Assembly: GCA_900313015.1 (NCBI GenBank)
Contig: OMPR01000010.1
Coordinates: 372,001-436,000 of the forward strand
Length of the DNA: 64,000 bases
Source: Rhodobacteraceae bacterium EL53
GTDB taxonomy: Bacteria > Pseudomonadota > Alphaproteobacteria > Rhodobacterales > Rhodobacteraceae
Direction of reading: 5' to 3'
A program made the translations under genes and the position numbers. Shown here in pieces: positions 44,478 to 53,720 of this stretch. The notes beneath the pieces were generated by a model. It had not been told where the DNA came from and did no database searches. It was given only the letters and a program-made list of their open reading frames with translations. Position 1 is the first letter of the stretch. Each line of letters opens with the position of its first letter.

Positions 44478-44511
44478 GCTTTTTCTGGCGTTTTTGATGC
44501 TTTTTCTGACG
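44478..44511 (+). promoter_or_regulatory. Direct repeat, likely AraC-type activator site
   Basis: GCTTTTTCTGGCG at 44478-44490 and GCTTTTTCTGACG at 44499-44511 differ at one base and are 21 bp apart, two helix turns. AraC-family proteins bind such tandem half-sites on one face of DNA. They lie 8 bp after the stop of the GlxA/AraC gene and about 50 bp before the second FAD/GcvT gene, so they may activate that gene from its own promoter. Confidence 0.7.
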
Positions 44512-44560
44512 CCTCTCCGTGGCAAGATCACGCAAATTTGCAAGATTCGGAGACAAGATG

Positions 44561-47011
44561 ATGGCTGATCTACCCAACAAGGCCCGCGTGGTCATTATCG
44601 GTGGTGGTGTGGTTGGGTGTTCGGTGGCTTACCACCTGACCAAAAAGGGCTGGAAAGACGTTGTGCTGCTGGAGCGCAAGCAGCTGACGTCGGGCACAAC
44701 TTGGCACGCAGCGGGATTGATCGCGCAGCTGCGCGCAACCGCAAACATGACCAAACTGGCCAAGTATTCTCAGGAATTGTACGGGGATCTCGAGGCCGAA
44801 ACGGGCGTTGCCACGGGCTTCAAACGGTGTGGATCGATCACAGTCGCTTTGACCGAAGAGCGTAAGGAAGAGATTTTTCGCCAAGCCGCCATGGCGCGCG
44901 CATTTGGTGTTGAGGTCGAAGAGATTTCGCCTGCGGAAGTCAAAGCCAAATACGAGCATCTGAATATCGACGACGTCACCGCCGGTGTGTTTCTGCCGTT
45001 GGATGGTCAGGGTGACCCGGCAAATATCGCGTTGGCCTTGGCCAAAGGCGCACGCCAGCGTGGCGCGGTTGTAAAAGAGCGGATCAAGGTCACAAACATC
45101 GCCAAACAAGGCCGCAAGGTTACAGGTGTGGATTGGATCAGCGATGATGGTGCTGAACAGGGTCACATCGAGTGCGATATGATCGTGAACTGTGCCGGCA
45201 TGTGGGGCCACGAAGTTGGCAGGATGGCCGGTGTGAACGTGCCACTGCAAGCTTGCGAACACTTCTATATCGTGACCGAGGCAATTCAGGGTCTGACGCA
45301 GATGCCTGTGCTGCGGGTCCCGGATGAATGCGCCTATTACAAAGAAGACGCGGGTAAGATCCTGTTGGGTGCCTTTGAGCCCAAATCCAAACCTTGGGGC
45401 ATGAACGGTATTTCGGACAGCTTTGAATTTGATCAGCTGCCTGAAGATTTCGATCACTTTGAACCGATCTTGGAAGCCGCTTGTAACCGTGTTCCGATGT
45501 TGGGCGAAGCGGGTATTCACACCTTCTTTAACGGGCCCGAGTCGTTCACACCGGATGACGCGTATCATTTGGGTCTAGCGCCCGAGATGGACAATGTTTG
45601 GGTTGCTGCCGGGTTTAATTCGATCGGGATTCAGTCGGCAGGTGGTGCAGGCATGGCGCTTGCGGAATGGATGGATGATGGCGAAAAGCCATTTGATTTG
45701 GGCGATGTTGACATCAGTCGGATGCAGCCGTTCCAAGGCAACAAATCTTATCTGGTCGAACGCGCCTCAGAAACGTTGGGGCTGCTGTATGCGGATCACT
45801 TCCCGTATCGCCAAAAAACCACGTCGCGCGGGGTGCGTCGGACGCCATTCCACGAACACCTGAAAGGTCAGGGTGGTGTGTTTGGTGAATTGGCAGGTTG
45901 GGAACGGGCGAATTGGTTCGCGCGGGACGGTCAAAAAGCCGAGTATGAATACAGCTGGAAACGCCAGAACTTCTTTGACAACGTTGCCGATGAGCATAAC
46001 GTGGTTCGGACCAATGTGGGCATGTATGACATGTCGTCCTTTGGTAAGATCCGCGTCGAAGGGCCAGATGCCTGCGCGTTTATGAACTTTGTCGGTGGCG
46101 GTCAGTATGATGTGCCCGTGGGCAAGATCGTCTATACGCAGTTCCTGAATTCGCGCGCTGGGATCGAAGCGGATGTGACTGTGACCCGCATGTCGGAAAC
46201 CGCCTATCTGGTTGTGACCCCAGCGGCGACCCGTTTGGCCGATGAAACCTGGATGCGCCGCAATCAGGGCAATTTCAATGTTGTGATTACGGACGTGACC
46301 GCAGGTGAGGGCGTATTGGCCGTGATGGGCCCCAAGGCGCGCGACTTGATGAATCTCGTGTCGCCCAATGATTTCTCAAACGGGGCGAACCCATTCGGCA
46401 CAGCGCAAGAGATCGAGCTGGGCATGGGGCTGGCCCGCGTTCACCGCGTGACTTACGTGGGCGAATTGGGCTGGGAAATCTACGTCTCTTCCGACATGGC
46501 TGGTCATGCGTTTGAAACGCTGCATGCTGCGGGTCAGGACTTGGGAATGAAGCTGTGCGGCATGCACATGATGGACACCTGCCGGATCGAAAAAGGGTTC
46601 CGCCACTTTGGTCACGACATTACCTCTGAGGATCATGTGCTAGAGGCGGGTCTGGGCTTTGCCGTTAAGACCGATAAGGCGGACTTTATTGGTCGGGATG
46701 CGGTGTTGCGCAAGAAAGAAACAGGTCTGCAAAACCGTCTGGTGCAATTCAAACTGACCGATCCCGAGCCTCTGTTGTATCACAACGAGCCGATTTTGCG
46801 GGATGGAGAGATTGTCGGCTTCCTGAGCTCGGGGGCCTATGGTCACCATCTGGGCGGTGCGATGGGCTTGGGCTATGTGCCTTGTCCGGGTGAAAAGCCT
46901 GCCGATGTATTGGGATCGACCTATGAGATCGACGTCATGGGCACACGGGTGAAAGCCGAAGCGTCGTTAAAGCCGATGTATGATCCCAAGTCCGAGCGTG
47001 TGAAGGTCTAA
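44561..47011 (+). CDS. FAD-dependent oxidoreductase with GcvT domain (DMGDH/SarDH family) II
   Basis: 816 aa from the second of two adjacent ATGs (44558, 44561), with GGAG upstream. Layout as for the gene at 39037: Rossmann start VVIIGGGVVGCSVAYHL, covalent-FAD His in GTTWHAAGL near residue 48, FAO_M linker, then GcvT (MYDMSSFGKIRVEGP near residue 490) and GcvT_C. It would catalyse another N-demethylation step of the betaine to glycine route, with C1 going to tetrahydrofolate. It ends in a strong terminator, closing the operon. Confidence 0.9.
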   Translation: MADLPNKARVVIIGGGVVGCSVAYHLTKKGWKDVVLLERKQLTSGTTWHAAGLIAQLRATANMTKLAKYSQELYGDLEAETGVATGFKRCGSITVALTEERKEEIFRQAAMARAFGVEVEEISPAEVKAKYEHLNIDDVTAGVFLPLDGQGDPANIALALAKGARQRGAVVKERIKVTNIAKQGRKVTGVDWISDDGAEQGHIECDMIVNCAGMWGHEVGRMAGVNVPLQACEHFYIVTEAIQGLTQMPVLRVPDECAYYKEDAGKILLGAFEPKSKPWGMNGISDSFEFDQLPEDFDHFEPILEAACNRVPMLGEAGIHTFFNGPESFTPDDAYHLGLAPEMDNVWVAAGFNSIGIQSAGGAGMALAEWMDDGEKPFDLGDVDISRMQPFQGNKSYLVERASETLGLLYADHFPYRQKTTSRGVRRTPFHEHLKGQGGVFGELAGWERANWFARDGQKAEYEYSWKRQNFFDNVADEHNVVRTNVGMYDMSSFGKIRVEGPDACAFMNFVGGGQYDVPVGKIVYTQFLNSRAGIEADVTVTRMSETAYLVVTPAATRLADETWMRRNQGNFNVVITDVTAGEGVLAVMGPKARDLMNLVSPNDFSNGANPFGTAQEIELGMGLARVHRVTYVGELGWEIYVSSDMAGHAFETLHAAGQDLGMKLCGMHMMDTCRIEKGFRHFGHDITSEDHVLEAGLGFAVKTDKADFIGRDAVLRKKETGLQNRLVQFKLTDPEPLLYHNEPILRDGEIVGFLSSGAYGHHLGGAMGLGYVPCPGEKPADVLGSTYEIDVMGTRVKAEASLKPMYDPKSERVKV

Positions 47012-47343
47012 ACAGCTTTTTAGAACCTGTATTGAAAAGATCGAAAAGCGGGGTCGGGAAACCGACCTCGCTTTTTTCATTTGTAGTCGGGGTCGCCAAT
47101 AGCGGGAACGCTGAAGAGGAGAGGTAAATCTTAGGTTTTAGAGGGTTTCCTGTTTTTCGGAGTGCCATCCGATACGCAGTGTGTGTTGGGCCAAATCACA
47201 ACAATGTTGACAATTCAGAGTTACAAATCCGAAACTACGCATGTGTTTTAGCATTTTCAGGTTTGTCATTCCGTAGTAGATACGGGGAAATATGGCCCGT
47301 AATTATTTGAATTTGCTAATAATTCGAACGGGGGGAATAAACG
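47012..47343. other. 332-bp gap with DUF3604 gene promoter region
   Basis: After the terminator the gap is AT-rich and noncoding. TTGACA at 47207-47212 is a possible -35, but no good -10 follows. Two inverted repeats lie closer to the gene: CCGTA/TACGG at 47271-47285 and AATTATT/AATAATT at 47301-47324. GGGGGG at about 47330-47335 is the ribosome site for the DUF3604 start at 47344. Confidence 0.55.
47044..47077 (+). terminator. Strong Rho-independent terminator closing the demethylation operon
   Basis: A 14-bp stem with one G-U pair (AAAAGCGGGGTCGG / CCGACCTCGCTTTT), a GAAA tetraloop and a T-run, 33 bp after the last stop. Confidence 0.95.
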
Positions 47344-49299
47344 ATGAAGGCTAAACGCAACTCAAGTTATTTATCCAAGTCAGCTCTGTGGGCATTACCA
47401 GTCGCGGCCATATTATACCCATCCATTTCCGTCAGTCAGATCGTGACGACCGAAGAATCCGCCGCCAGCGCCTTTCCTGCTGAGGCGTATTCACCCTATG
47501 CAAATCGATCCATTCCGATCCGGCCTTTGTGGGGGGAAACCCATTTGCACACCAGCCTGTCGTTGGATGCGGGTGCTTTTGGCAATATCCTAGGGCCAGA
47601 TACTGCGTGGGATTTCGCCAAGGGGAAAAAGGTGACGTCGTCCACGGGACTGCCGGTCAAACTCAGCCGTCCTTTGGACTGGATGGTGTTGACAGACCAC
47701 ACCGATTTGATGGGGTTTGCACCTGATCTGCAGGCCGGTGCGCCCGGAGTTCTTGCTGATCCGAAAGGACGGGAATGGCACGAAGGGTATAAAAAGGGCG
47801 GCGAGGCTGCTGGTAAATCTGCGTTTGATCTGATCACTAACTTCGCACAAATGACCCTGCCGAAATCGTTGCTTAAGGCTTATAGCCCAGGATCGGATGA
47901 ATTCGCATTTGTGTGGGAAGAAATTGTCGAAGCTGCGGAACGCGCCAATGATCCAGGGGTGTTTACAGCCTTTATCGGGTTCGAATGGACCTCGGTTCCC
48001 AAAGGGTTCAACTTACACCGAAACGTGATGCTGCGCGATGGTGCGTCACGGGCTTTGCAGGTTGTTCCACCCGTAACGCAACCGCCATACGGATCAACTG
48101 ATCCGCTGGAACTGTATAAGTGGCTAGAGGCGTATCAGGAAAAGACTGGTGGGCGGGCCGTGGCCTTTTCTCACAATGGAAACCTGTCGAATGGCTGGAT
48201 GTTCCCGACCAAAGATACCTATCACGGCGGCGTTGTGGATGAGGATTATGTGCGCCAACGGGCCAAGTGGGAGCCCCATTACGAAGTTACCCAGATCAAA
48301 GGAGATGGCGAGGCGCATCCGTTTTTAAGCCCCGAGGATTCTTTTGCTGACTATGAAAACTGGGATAAGGGCAATCTGGACCTGACTCAGCTTAAGACCG
48401 ATGAGATGTTGAAAGGGGAATACGCGCGCGAAGCCTTGAAGCAAGGCTTGGCGTTAGAAGAAGAATTCGGCATCAACCCCTACAAGTTTGGTTTTGGCGG
48501 GGCGACAGACAGCCATACGTCATTGGCAACTGCTGAAGAGGATAACTTTTTTGGCAAGTCGGTCAGTGTTGAACCCTCGCCAACACGGATCGAACATCCC
48601 TTTATCGCGAGCGATTTAGGTCGTGTCGAAGGGTATGAATTGGTCGCGTCCGGGTACACAGCGGTCTGGGCTGAGGACAATACCCGCAAAGCGATTTTTG
48701 ATGCGTTCAAACGGCGCGAAACCTATGCCACAACAGGCACCCGCATTGGGCTGCGGTTCTTTGGTGGCTGGTCATTTACGGACGAGGATCTGCGATCACG
48801 GGCATTGGCTGAAGCAGGATATGCTAAAGGTGTGCCAATGGGCAGTGACATGCGTCCACGGACTGAAGAAGCCGTGCCTAGTTTCCTGATTTTTGCGTTG
48901 CGTGATCCGATTGGCGCCAATCTTGACCGAATTCAGGTCGTCAAAGGCTGGATGGATGCCGAGGGCGCGTTGCAGGAAAAGGTCTATAACGTGGCTTGGT
49001 CTGGGGATCGCGAAGCTGATGCTGATGGAAACGTTGGTGAGGTCGGCAACACCGTTGATCTGGAAAAGGCGAGCTGGACCAATACAATTGGCAGTTCCGA
49101 GCTGATGACCGTTTGGGTCGACCCAGATTTCGATGCGGCTGAACGCGCATTCTATTACGTGCGGGTGTTGGAAATTCCGACGCCGCGATGGGTGGTTTAT
49201 GACAAGGTTCGTTTTGGCATTGAACTCCCGGAAGAGGCGCAGCTGATCCATCAGGAACGCGCCTATTCTTCGCCAATCTGGTATACGCCCCAGAAATAG
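47344..49299 (+). CDS. DUF3604 protein, secreted, paralogue 1
   Basis: 651 aa. A signal peptide is visible (hydrophobic [16 protein letters not shown], cleavage before Q). Metal-site-like motifs, in order: [20 protein letters not shown] near residue 60, LTDHTDLMG near residue 118, FIGFEWTS near residue 210, [13 protein letters not shown] near residue 275 and ATDSHTSLA near residue 390. The HxH, DH, HN and DxH set resembles PHP-type metal-dependent phosphoesterases, so a periplasmic hydrolase is plausible; no substrate is known. It is a single-gene unit with its own terminator. A close paralogue lies at 61936. Confidence 0.88.
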   Translation: MKAKRNSSYLSKSALWALPVAAILYPSISVSQIVTTEESAASAFPAEAYSPYANRSIPIRPLWGETHLHTSLSLDAGAFGNILGPDTAWDFAKGKKVTSSTGLPVKLSRPLDWMVLTDHTDLMGFAPDLQAGAPGVLADPKGREWHEGYKKGGEAAGKSAFDLITNFAQMTLPKSLLKAYSPGSDEFAFVWEEIVEAAERANDPGVFTAFIGFEWTSVPKGFNLHRNVMLRDGASRALQVVPPVTQPPYGSTDPLELYKWLEAYQEKTGGRAVAFSHNGNLSNGWMFPTKDTYHGGVVDEDYVRQRAKWEPHYEVTQIKGDGEAHPFLSPEDSFADYENWDKGNLDLTQLKTDEMLKGEYAREALKQGLALEEEFGINPYKFGFGGATDSHTSLATAEEDNFFGKSVSVEPSPTRIEHPFIASDLGRVEGYELVASGYTAVWAEDNTRKAIFDAFKRRETYATTGTRIGLRFFGGWSFTDEDLRSRALAEAGYAKGVPMGSDMRPRTEEAVPSFLIFALRDPIGANLDRIQVVKGWMDAEGALQEKVYNVAWSGDREADADGNVGEVGNTVDLEKASWTNTIGSSELMTVWVDPDFDAAERAFYYVRVLEIPTPRWVVYDKVRFGIELPEEAQLIHQERAYSSPIWYTPQK

Positions 49300-49324
49300 A
49301 GCAGAACGAATAACAACATCTGAA

Positions 49325-49359
49325 AGAGCCGCTTTTAGCTAAGCGGCTCTTTTCTTTTT
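49325..49359 (+). terminator. Rho-independent terminator of DUF3604 paralogue 1
   Basis: A perfect 10-bp stem (AGAGCCGCTT / AAGCGGCTCT), a 6-nt loop and TTTCTTTTT. Confidence 0.92.
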
Positions 49360-49419
49360 CCCAAAACCTTGATCTGGTTCGGCGGAATTGGACACCAGTG
49401 TATTCAGAAAAGGGCCGCT

Positions 49420-49746
49420 ATGTGCACTTCGACAGGGACAGCAATCGGAACTCAGAAATTGGAAAACGACCGGGTTCGTGTGACCGAATGGCGGTTCCCA
49501 AAGCGGGGGGACAATACGGGCTGGCATCGACACGAGTACGATTACGTGGTGATCCCGATGTTTGATGGGGTTTTGGAAATTGACCTGCCCGGTGGGGAAC
49601 GGATGATCGCCGAATTGAAGACCGGCGTGCCGTATAGCCGCGAAATCGGAACGGAGCATGATGTCATAAACGGCAATGATTTTGAGTGTTCTTTTATCGA
49701 GGTCGAATTGCTGGAGCCGCGGGCGTCAGAAAAGGAGGCGTCGTGA
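49420..49746 (+). CDS. Small cupin-domain protein
   Basis: 108 aa from ATG at 49420. One cupin fold: TEWRFPKRGDNTGWHRHEYDY near residues 21-41 holds the His ligands, and GVLEIDLPGGE the second strand pair. The HRHEYDY part resembles metal-binding cupins with the H-x-H-x-E pattern. Function is not known. RarD lies 100 bp on. Confidence 0.8.
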   Translation: MCTSTGTAIGTQKLENDRVRVTEWRFPKRGDNTGWHRHEYDYVVIPMFDGVLEIDLPGGERMIAELKTGVPYSREIGTEHDVINGNDFECSFIEVELLEPRASEKEAS

Positions 49747-49751
49747 GGTTT

Positions 49752-49768
49752 CATCACGATCCGTGATG
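49752..49768. repeat. 7-bp inverted repeat before rarD
   Basis: CATCACG and CGTGATG with a 3-bp spacer, six bases after the cupin gene's stop and 78 bp before the rarD start. It has the size of a dimeric repressor site; no regulator gene is adjacent. Confidence 0.5.
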
Positions 49769-49845
49769 CCCCAGAGCACAGAAATCGAATTTCCTTTGGT
49801 TGGGAACCTGCCATACATGCGAAACACATCACCAGAGAGCACAGT

Positions 49846-50742
49846 ATGGTACAGACAACAGACAACGTTGATACACCGCGCGGCCTAGCCTTTGCGGTCA
49901 GTGCCTATCTGCTGTGGGGCTTCTTGCCGCTCTATATGAAGGCGCTGGCGCATATTCCCGCCGCTGAAATTGTCGTGCATCGGGTGATCTGGTCAGTGCC
50001 AATCGCTGGTGCTCTGCTCATCGCTTTGGGACGCACTAAAGAGCTGCGCGCAGCGCTGGTGAACCCCCGGATGCTGGGCATGGCCTGTGTGACGGCTGCG
50101 TTGATTTCAGTGAACTGGGGGATTTACGTTTGGTCGATTGCTTCCGGCCACGCGTTGGATGCAGCCCTTGGGTATTACATCAACCCGCTGTTCAGCGTGG
50201 CCCTGGGTGCGCTTTTGTTGCGAGAAAAGCTAAACCGGACGCAACTGGTGGCGATTGGTTTGGCCGCATTGGCCGTGATCATCTTGATCCTGCAGGCGGG
50301 TAAACTGCCTTGGGCCGCCCTAGGGATGACGTTGACGTGGGGCTTTTACGCGTTTTTCAAAAAGTCGCTGCCGATTGGGCCAAATCAGGGGTTCTTGTTA
50401 GAAGTGTTGATCCTGACGCCACCGGCATTGGGATATCTGGTCTATCTGACAATGACAGGAAACAGTCACTTTTCCACCTCTTTCGACAACACGGCGCTGT
50501 TGGTTGGCTGTGGTTTGGTGACGGCGATTCCCCTGATCCTCTATGCGAATGGGGCTAAGCTGCTGCGACTGTCGACCGTTGGCATTTTGCAATACATCGC
50601 GCCGACCCTGATCTTTCTGGTCGCGGTGTTGGTTTTTGGCGAAGAATTTGACACGGGCCGCATGATCGCATTCCCGATGATCTGGGCTGCGCTGGTGATT
50701 TATTCGATCCCGTTGGTCCGAGGGATGCGCCGCACTGCCTAG
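49846..50742 (+). CDS. rarD: EamA-family transporter RarD
   Basis: 298 aa, ten hydrophobic segments. GLAFAVSAYLLWGFLPLYMK at the start and the RarD marks VNWGIYVWSIASGHALDAALGYYINPL (read in two parts, residues 85-112) and LQYIAPTLIFLVAVL near residue 247. RarD-type permeases are chloramphenicol-sensitivity-type members of the DMT superfamily with unclear cargo. Its TAG stop shares all but one base with the stop of the convergent SGNH gene. Confidence 0.88.
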   Translation: MVQTTDNVDTPRGLAFAVSAYLLWGFLPLYMKALAHIPAAEIVVHRVIWSVPIAGALLIALGRTKELRAALVNPRMLGMACVTAALISVNWGIYVWSIASGHALDAALGYYINPLFSVALGALLLREKLNRTQLVAIGLAALAVIILILQAGKLPWAALGMTLTWGFYAFFKKSLPIGPNQGFLLEVLILTPPALGYLVYLTMTGNSHFSTSFDNTALLVGCGLVTAIPLILYANGAKLLRLSTVGILQYIAPTLIFLVAVLVFGEEFDTGRMIAFPMIWAALVIYSIPLVRGMRRTA

Positions 50743-51449
50743 GTGTGCTGTGCGATGATCTGATTGCCCAGTGACCGCGCCCAGAGTTGATAAAACGCCG
50801 GGCTGGGGTGATAGCCGTCTGTAGCCGCAAAGCGGGGTTCAACAGGGATGTCCAGAGGCAGGCGGTGTAACTCAGGTACAGTTTCTGCAAGCCGCGCCTG
50901 AGCCCTGTCCAACCGCGCCGCCTGCTGCCCCAGAACCCAAGCCAGAGGCTGTGGCAGGACGGGGAACAACTCCATCTTGGGGACACCTGATGTCAGGATC
51001 AGCCTTGGGGTAAACCGAGCCCGTAAGAGGGCCATCAACTTGGCCTGCCGCTGATAGAATTGTCCCGATGTGGTGGCGCGGGTGACATCGTTGACGCCAA
51101 GCGCAAAGACCACCACGTCAAACCGTTGCTTTGGCAGATCCTTTAGCCGGGCGATGGTGTCGGGGGTGATATGCCCGGTTGTGGCCTCTACCCGCCAATC
51201 AACGGAAAAATGTGGGGCTAGATGGGCTACAAGTTGCCCGCTGAGCGCGGTGTCTTGTGTTTGCGCCCCAACACCCGCGGCCGAGCTGTCACCCGCAATG
51301 AGCAGCCGTAATTTTGGCCCGCTGCCGGATTGCCCATGACGTGCGCCGACGGGTTCAGGCAGCAGCTGTGCTTTGCGGCGTACCAACAGACCCTGCGCGG
51401 CCAGAACGGGCAGCAATGGCACACGCAGGATTTGATCAACGGCTATCAT
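50739..51449 (-). CDS. SGNH/GDSL-family hydrolase
   Basis: 236 aa. Blocks of the SGNH fold: LLIAGDSSAAGVGAQ near residue 50 with the nucleophile Ser, ALGVNDVTRA near residue 117, and DGYHPSPAFYQLWA near residue 210 with the Asp and His. It lacks a clear signal peptide. Members are esterases or lipases, or act on carbohydrate acetyl groups; the substrate is not predictable. It is followed on its strand, upstream, by the NTF2-like gene after 6 bp. Confidence 0.87.
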   Translation of the reverse strand: MIAVDQILRVPLLPVLAAQGLLVRRKAQLLPEPVGARHGQSGSGPKLRLLIAGDSSAAGVGAQTQDTALSGQLVAHLAPHFSVDWRVEATTGHITPDTIARLKDLPKQRFDVVVFALGVNDVTRATTSGQFYQRQAKLMALLRARFTPRLILTSGVPKMELFPVLPQPLAWVLGQQAARLDRAQARLAETVPELHRLPLDIPVEPRFAATDGYHPSPAFYQLWARSLGNQIIAQHT

Positions 51450-51455
51450 TCAGGT

Positions 51456-51866
51456 TCAGGACAGCGCTTCGCGGAACTTGAGGAACCGCGCATCTGTCAT
51501 CACCCGGGCGTTCATGGCATCGCGCAGCGCGCCAATGGTTTTATAGGGGCGCATCACAACCTCAAACGTTTCGATCAGCCCGTCGTCATTCAGGGTAATC
51601 AAATCGACACCGACGGCATCCAGATCACCAACCTTGCATTGAAATTCCAACGCCCAATCTTTGCCGTCGCCCATGACCCGGCGATATTTGAAATCGCTGA
51701 ACACCTTGCCCACGTGACCTAGGACAGCGGCAACAGGGTCGCGACCAGTCCATGTTTTGTAATAGGTCGGTGGCATGAATTTCACATCATCGGCCAGCAG
51801 TTCGTGAATGAGGGTTTCGTCGCCTTTGGCAACAACCGCCTGCATTTTGGTGATCGTGGGGTGCAT
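51456..51866 (-). CDS. NTF2-like (SnoaL/KSI fold) protein
   Basis: 136 aa. A single NTF2-like fold: MHPTITKMQAVVAKGDETLIHELL at the start (in two parts) is the N-terminal helix, DVKFMPPTYYKTWTGRDP the first strand turn, and LITLNDDGLIETFEVVMRP near residue 98 the family's last strand pair. Enzymatic role not identifiable. It is probably co-transcribed with the SGNH hydrolase gene 6 bp downstream. Confidence 0.85.
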   Translation of the reverse strand: MHPTITKMQAVVAKGDETLIHELLADDVKFMPPTYYKTWTGRDPVAAVLGHVGKVFSDFKYRRVMGDGKDWALEFQCKVGDLDAVGVDLITLNDDGLIETFEVVMRPYKTIGALRDAMNARVMTDARFLKFREALS

Positions 51867-51973
51867 GTGTCTTTCTCTCCCTTAGTCTCAACTTGACCGC
51901 AGCTTTGCTGTTGCGCGCCAGCGCGGCAAGGACGACGTTGCGGGAACCTCGTAAGCGCTGTAGGCAGGCGCGC

Positions 51974-52621
51974 ATGAGTGATGATTATAACCCGCCCCAA
52001 ACCCCACTGGACGTGCTGCACGAAGATGCGCAGTTGATTATCGTGAACAAGCCTGCCGGTTTGTTGTCGGTTCCGGGCAAGGGGGAGCATCTGGCGGATT
52101 GTCTGATGTCACGTGTGGCGGCGGCGTTTCCCGGCGCATTGCTGGTACATCGGCTGGACCGGGATACATCGGGGGTGATGGTGTTCGCCCAAACCCCACA
52201 TGCGCAGCGGCATCTGGGTCTGCAATTTGAAAAGCGTCAGACCAAAAAGAACTATCTTGCGCGCGTTTGGGGTAAGTTAGAACCCAAAACGGGCACTGTG
52301 GATTTACCTCTGATCGTCGATTGGCCCAATCGTCCGCGTCAGATGGTGTGTCACGATACCGGCAAACAAGCGGTGACCGATTGGCGGGTGATCCGTAGTG
52401 ATGAAGTGTCAACGCGTGTACGATTGATGCCAAAAACCGGGCGATCCCATCAATTGCGCGTGCATATGCTGGCGTTGGGGCACCCGATTCTGGGCGACCC
52501 GTTTTATGCCGAAGGTCCGGCGCGGGACTTTCCCCGTCTGATGTTGCATTCAGAAGAATTGCGGCTGAAGCATCCTGATGGGGGGGCGGCATTGAAATTC
52601 CGCGCCCCAGCCGACTTTTAA
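51974..52621 (+). CDS. RluA-family pseudouridine synthase
   Basis: 215 aa from ATG at 51974. The catalytic Asp is in HRLDRDTSGVMVFAQ near residue 62, and KKNYLARVWG, MPKTGRSHQLRVHML and GHPILGDPFY follow in the expected order. The N-terminal S4 domain of RluC/D is absent, so it belongs to the short RluA/TruC-like group and isomerises uridines in rRNA or tRNA. The target is unknown. Its TAA stop shares bases with the stop of the convergent fucosyltransferase gene. Confidence 0.9.
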   Translation: MSDDYNPPQTPLDVLHEDAQLIIVNKPAGLLSVPGKGEHLADCLMSRVAAAFPGALLVHRLDRDTSGVMVFAQTPHAQRHLGLQFEKRQTKKNYLARVWGKLEPKTGTVDLPLIVDWPNRPRQMVCHDTGKQAVTDWRVIRSDEVSTRVRLMPKTGRSHQLRVHMLALGHPILGDPFYAEGPARDFPRLMLHSEELRLKHPDGGAALKFRAPADF

Positions 52622-53463
52622 ACGCTGACCGACAGCCAGTTGGGCGGCAAGATATCGGGGTTCACCAGCTTGGGGTCCCCAAACCACTTGGCCGGACCTG
52701 CGACACGTTTCTGCGCGTTTTGGTTCAGCCATGCGGCCCACCACGAAAACGAAGAATTGCCGATGATGTTGTGCTGGCACAGGGTCATCAGGCGCATGTC
52801 TTCGAAATCAGTGTCTGCCCCGTTGAAATCAACAACCACCTTTTCCACGGGCAGAGGCAGATTGTCCTTGGCCCATTGTGGATCATCGGAAAAGACATAG
52901 ACCGTCGGCGTTCCCGGCAACCCGTCAAGAACCTGTGCCAGCGCCGCCTCATAATACGCCTGATCACACAGGACATGCGCGCCCAGCGTCAGGTAATCGC
53001 CACGCCGCACATGCAATGAGATTGCGGTGCTGTTGGCGATGCGGTCCGCCATTTCAGCATTCTGGGTGTTGGTGAAGTCGGGAAAAGTGAAATCGCTGCG
53101 GATCTGGTCGGCGATCTGGGTGAAGTACTGTTCGGACTGCCAATAGCCATGCAGATAGCTGCCGTCGGCGTATCCAGCGATGTCGGGGTTATAGCCCAAT
53201 CCCTGTTCGCGGCGAAACTTGGGAGCCTTGCCGCTGCTGCGCCACAGGGCATAGCGCACCGGGGCTTCGGATTTGAGTGGGGGCAGGGGGGCCGGTTCCA
53301 CAAGCGGTAGATCAAACACGCGAGTCAACACACCCTCGCCCCGGGAAATGGCCCCACGGGAATCCAACGCGACCTGCGTGTTGCGACGGGCGGCAAGACC
53401 AGCGGCGGCGGCGTATTGGAACATCTGATTTCCGAGACGGCCATGCAGGCGGGTGATGATCAT
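52618..53463 (-). CDS. GT11 fucosyltransferase-like protein
   Basis: 281 aa from ATG at 53463 (MIITRLHGRLGNQMFQYAAA), the motif I of alpha-1,2-fucosyltransferases. HVRRGDYLTLG near residue 143 is motif II, with the GDP-fucose Arg, and NSSFSWWAAWLN near residue 237 motif III. It would add fucose to surface glycan. No GDP-fucose biosynthetic genes or other cell-surface glycan cluster is adjacent, so it stands alone between housekeeping genes, which suggests acquisition by transfer. Specificity is inferred. Confidence 0.9.
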   Translation of the reverse strand: MIITRLHGRLGNQMFQYAAAAGLAARRNTQVALDSRGAISRGEGVLTRVFDLPLVEPAPLPPLKSEAPVRYALWRSSGKAPKFRREQGLGYNPDIAGYADGSYLHGYWQSEQYFTQIADQIRSDFTFPDFTNTQNAEMADRIANSTAISLHVRRGDYLTLGAHVLCDQAYYEAALAQVLDGLPGTPTVYVFSDDPQWAKDNLPLPVEKVVVDFNGADTDFEDMRLMTLCQHNIIGNSSFSWWAAWLNQNAQKRVAGPAKWFGDPKLVNPDILPPNWLSVSV

Positions 53464-53720
53464 TGCTGGCAATCCTTGTGATGTGGTCGCTGTGTCTGTT
53501 TAGGCGCTCTGACCCGGCATGACCAGCGCAGGTGGTTGACAGACGCCAAGCGGGTTCCTAGATCACGGGTTCAGGTTTGGGTCCCCTGCCGCTCGCGGCC
53601 ATTTGGCTTTGGTGAAACCCTGTTTGATACATCTGACGCCCCTTTCACGGCGCGCCCGGGTGGCAATGCGAGCCCCGTCCATTTTATTCGCGTGTCCGTT
53701 TGAAAGAAACGAGGCAAAGG

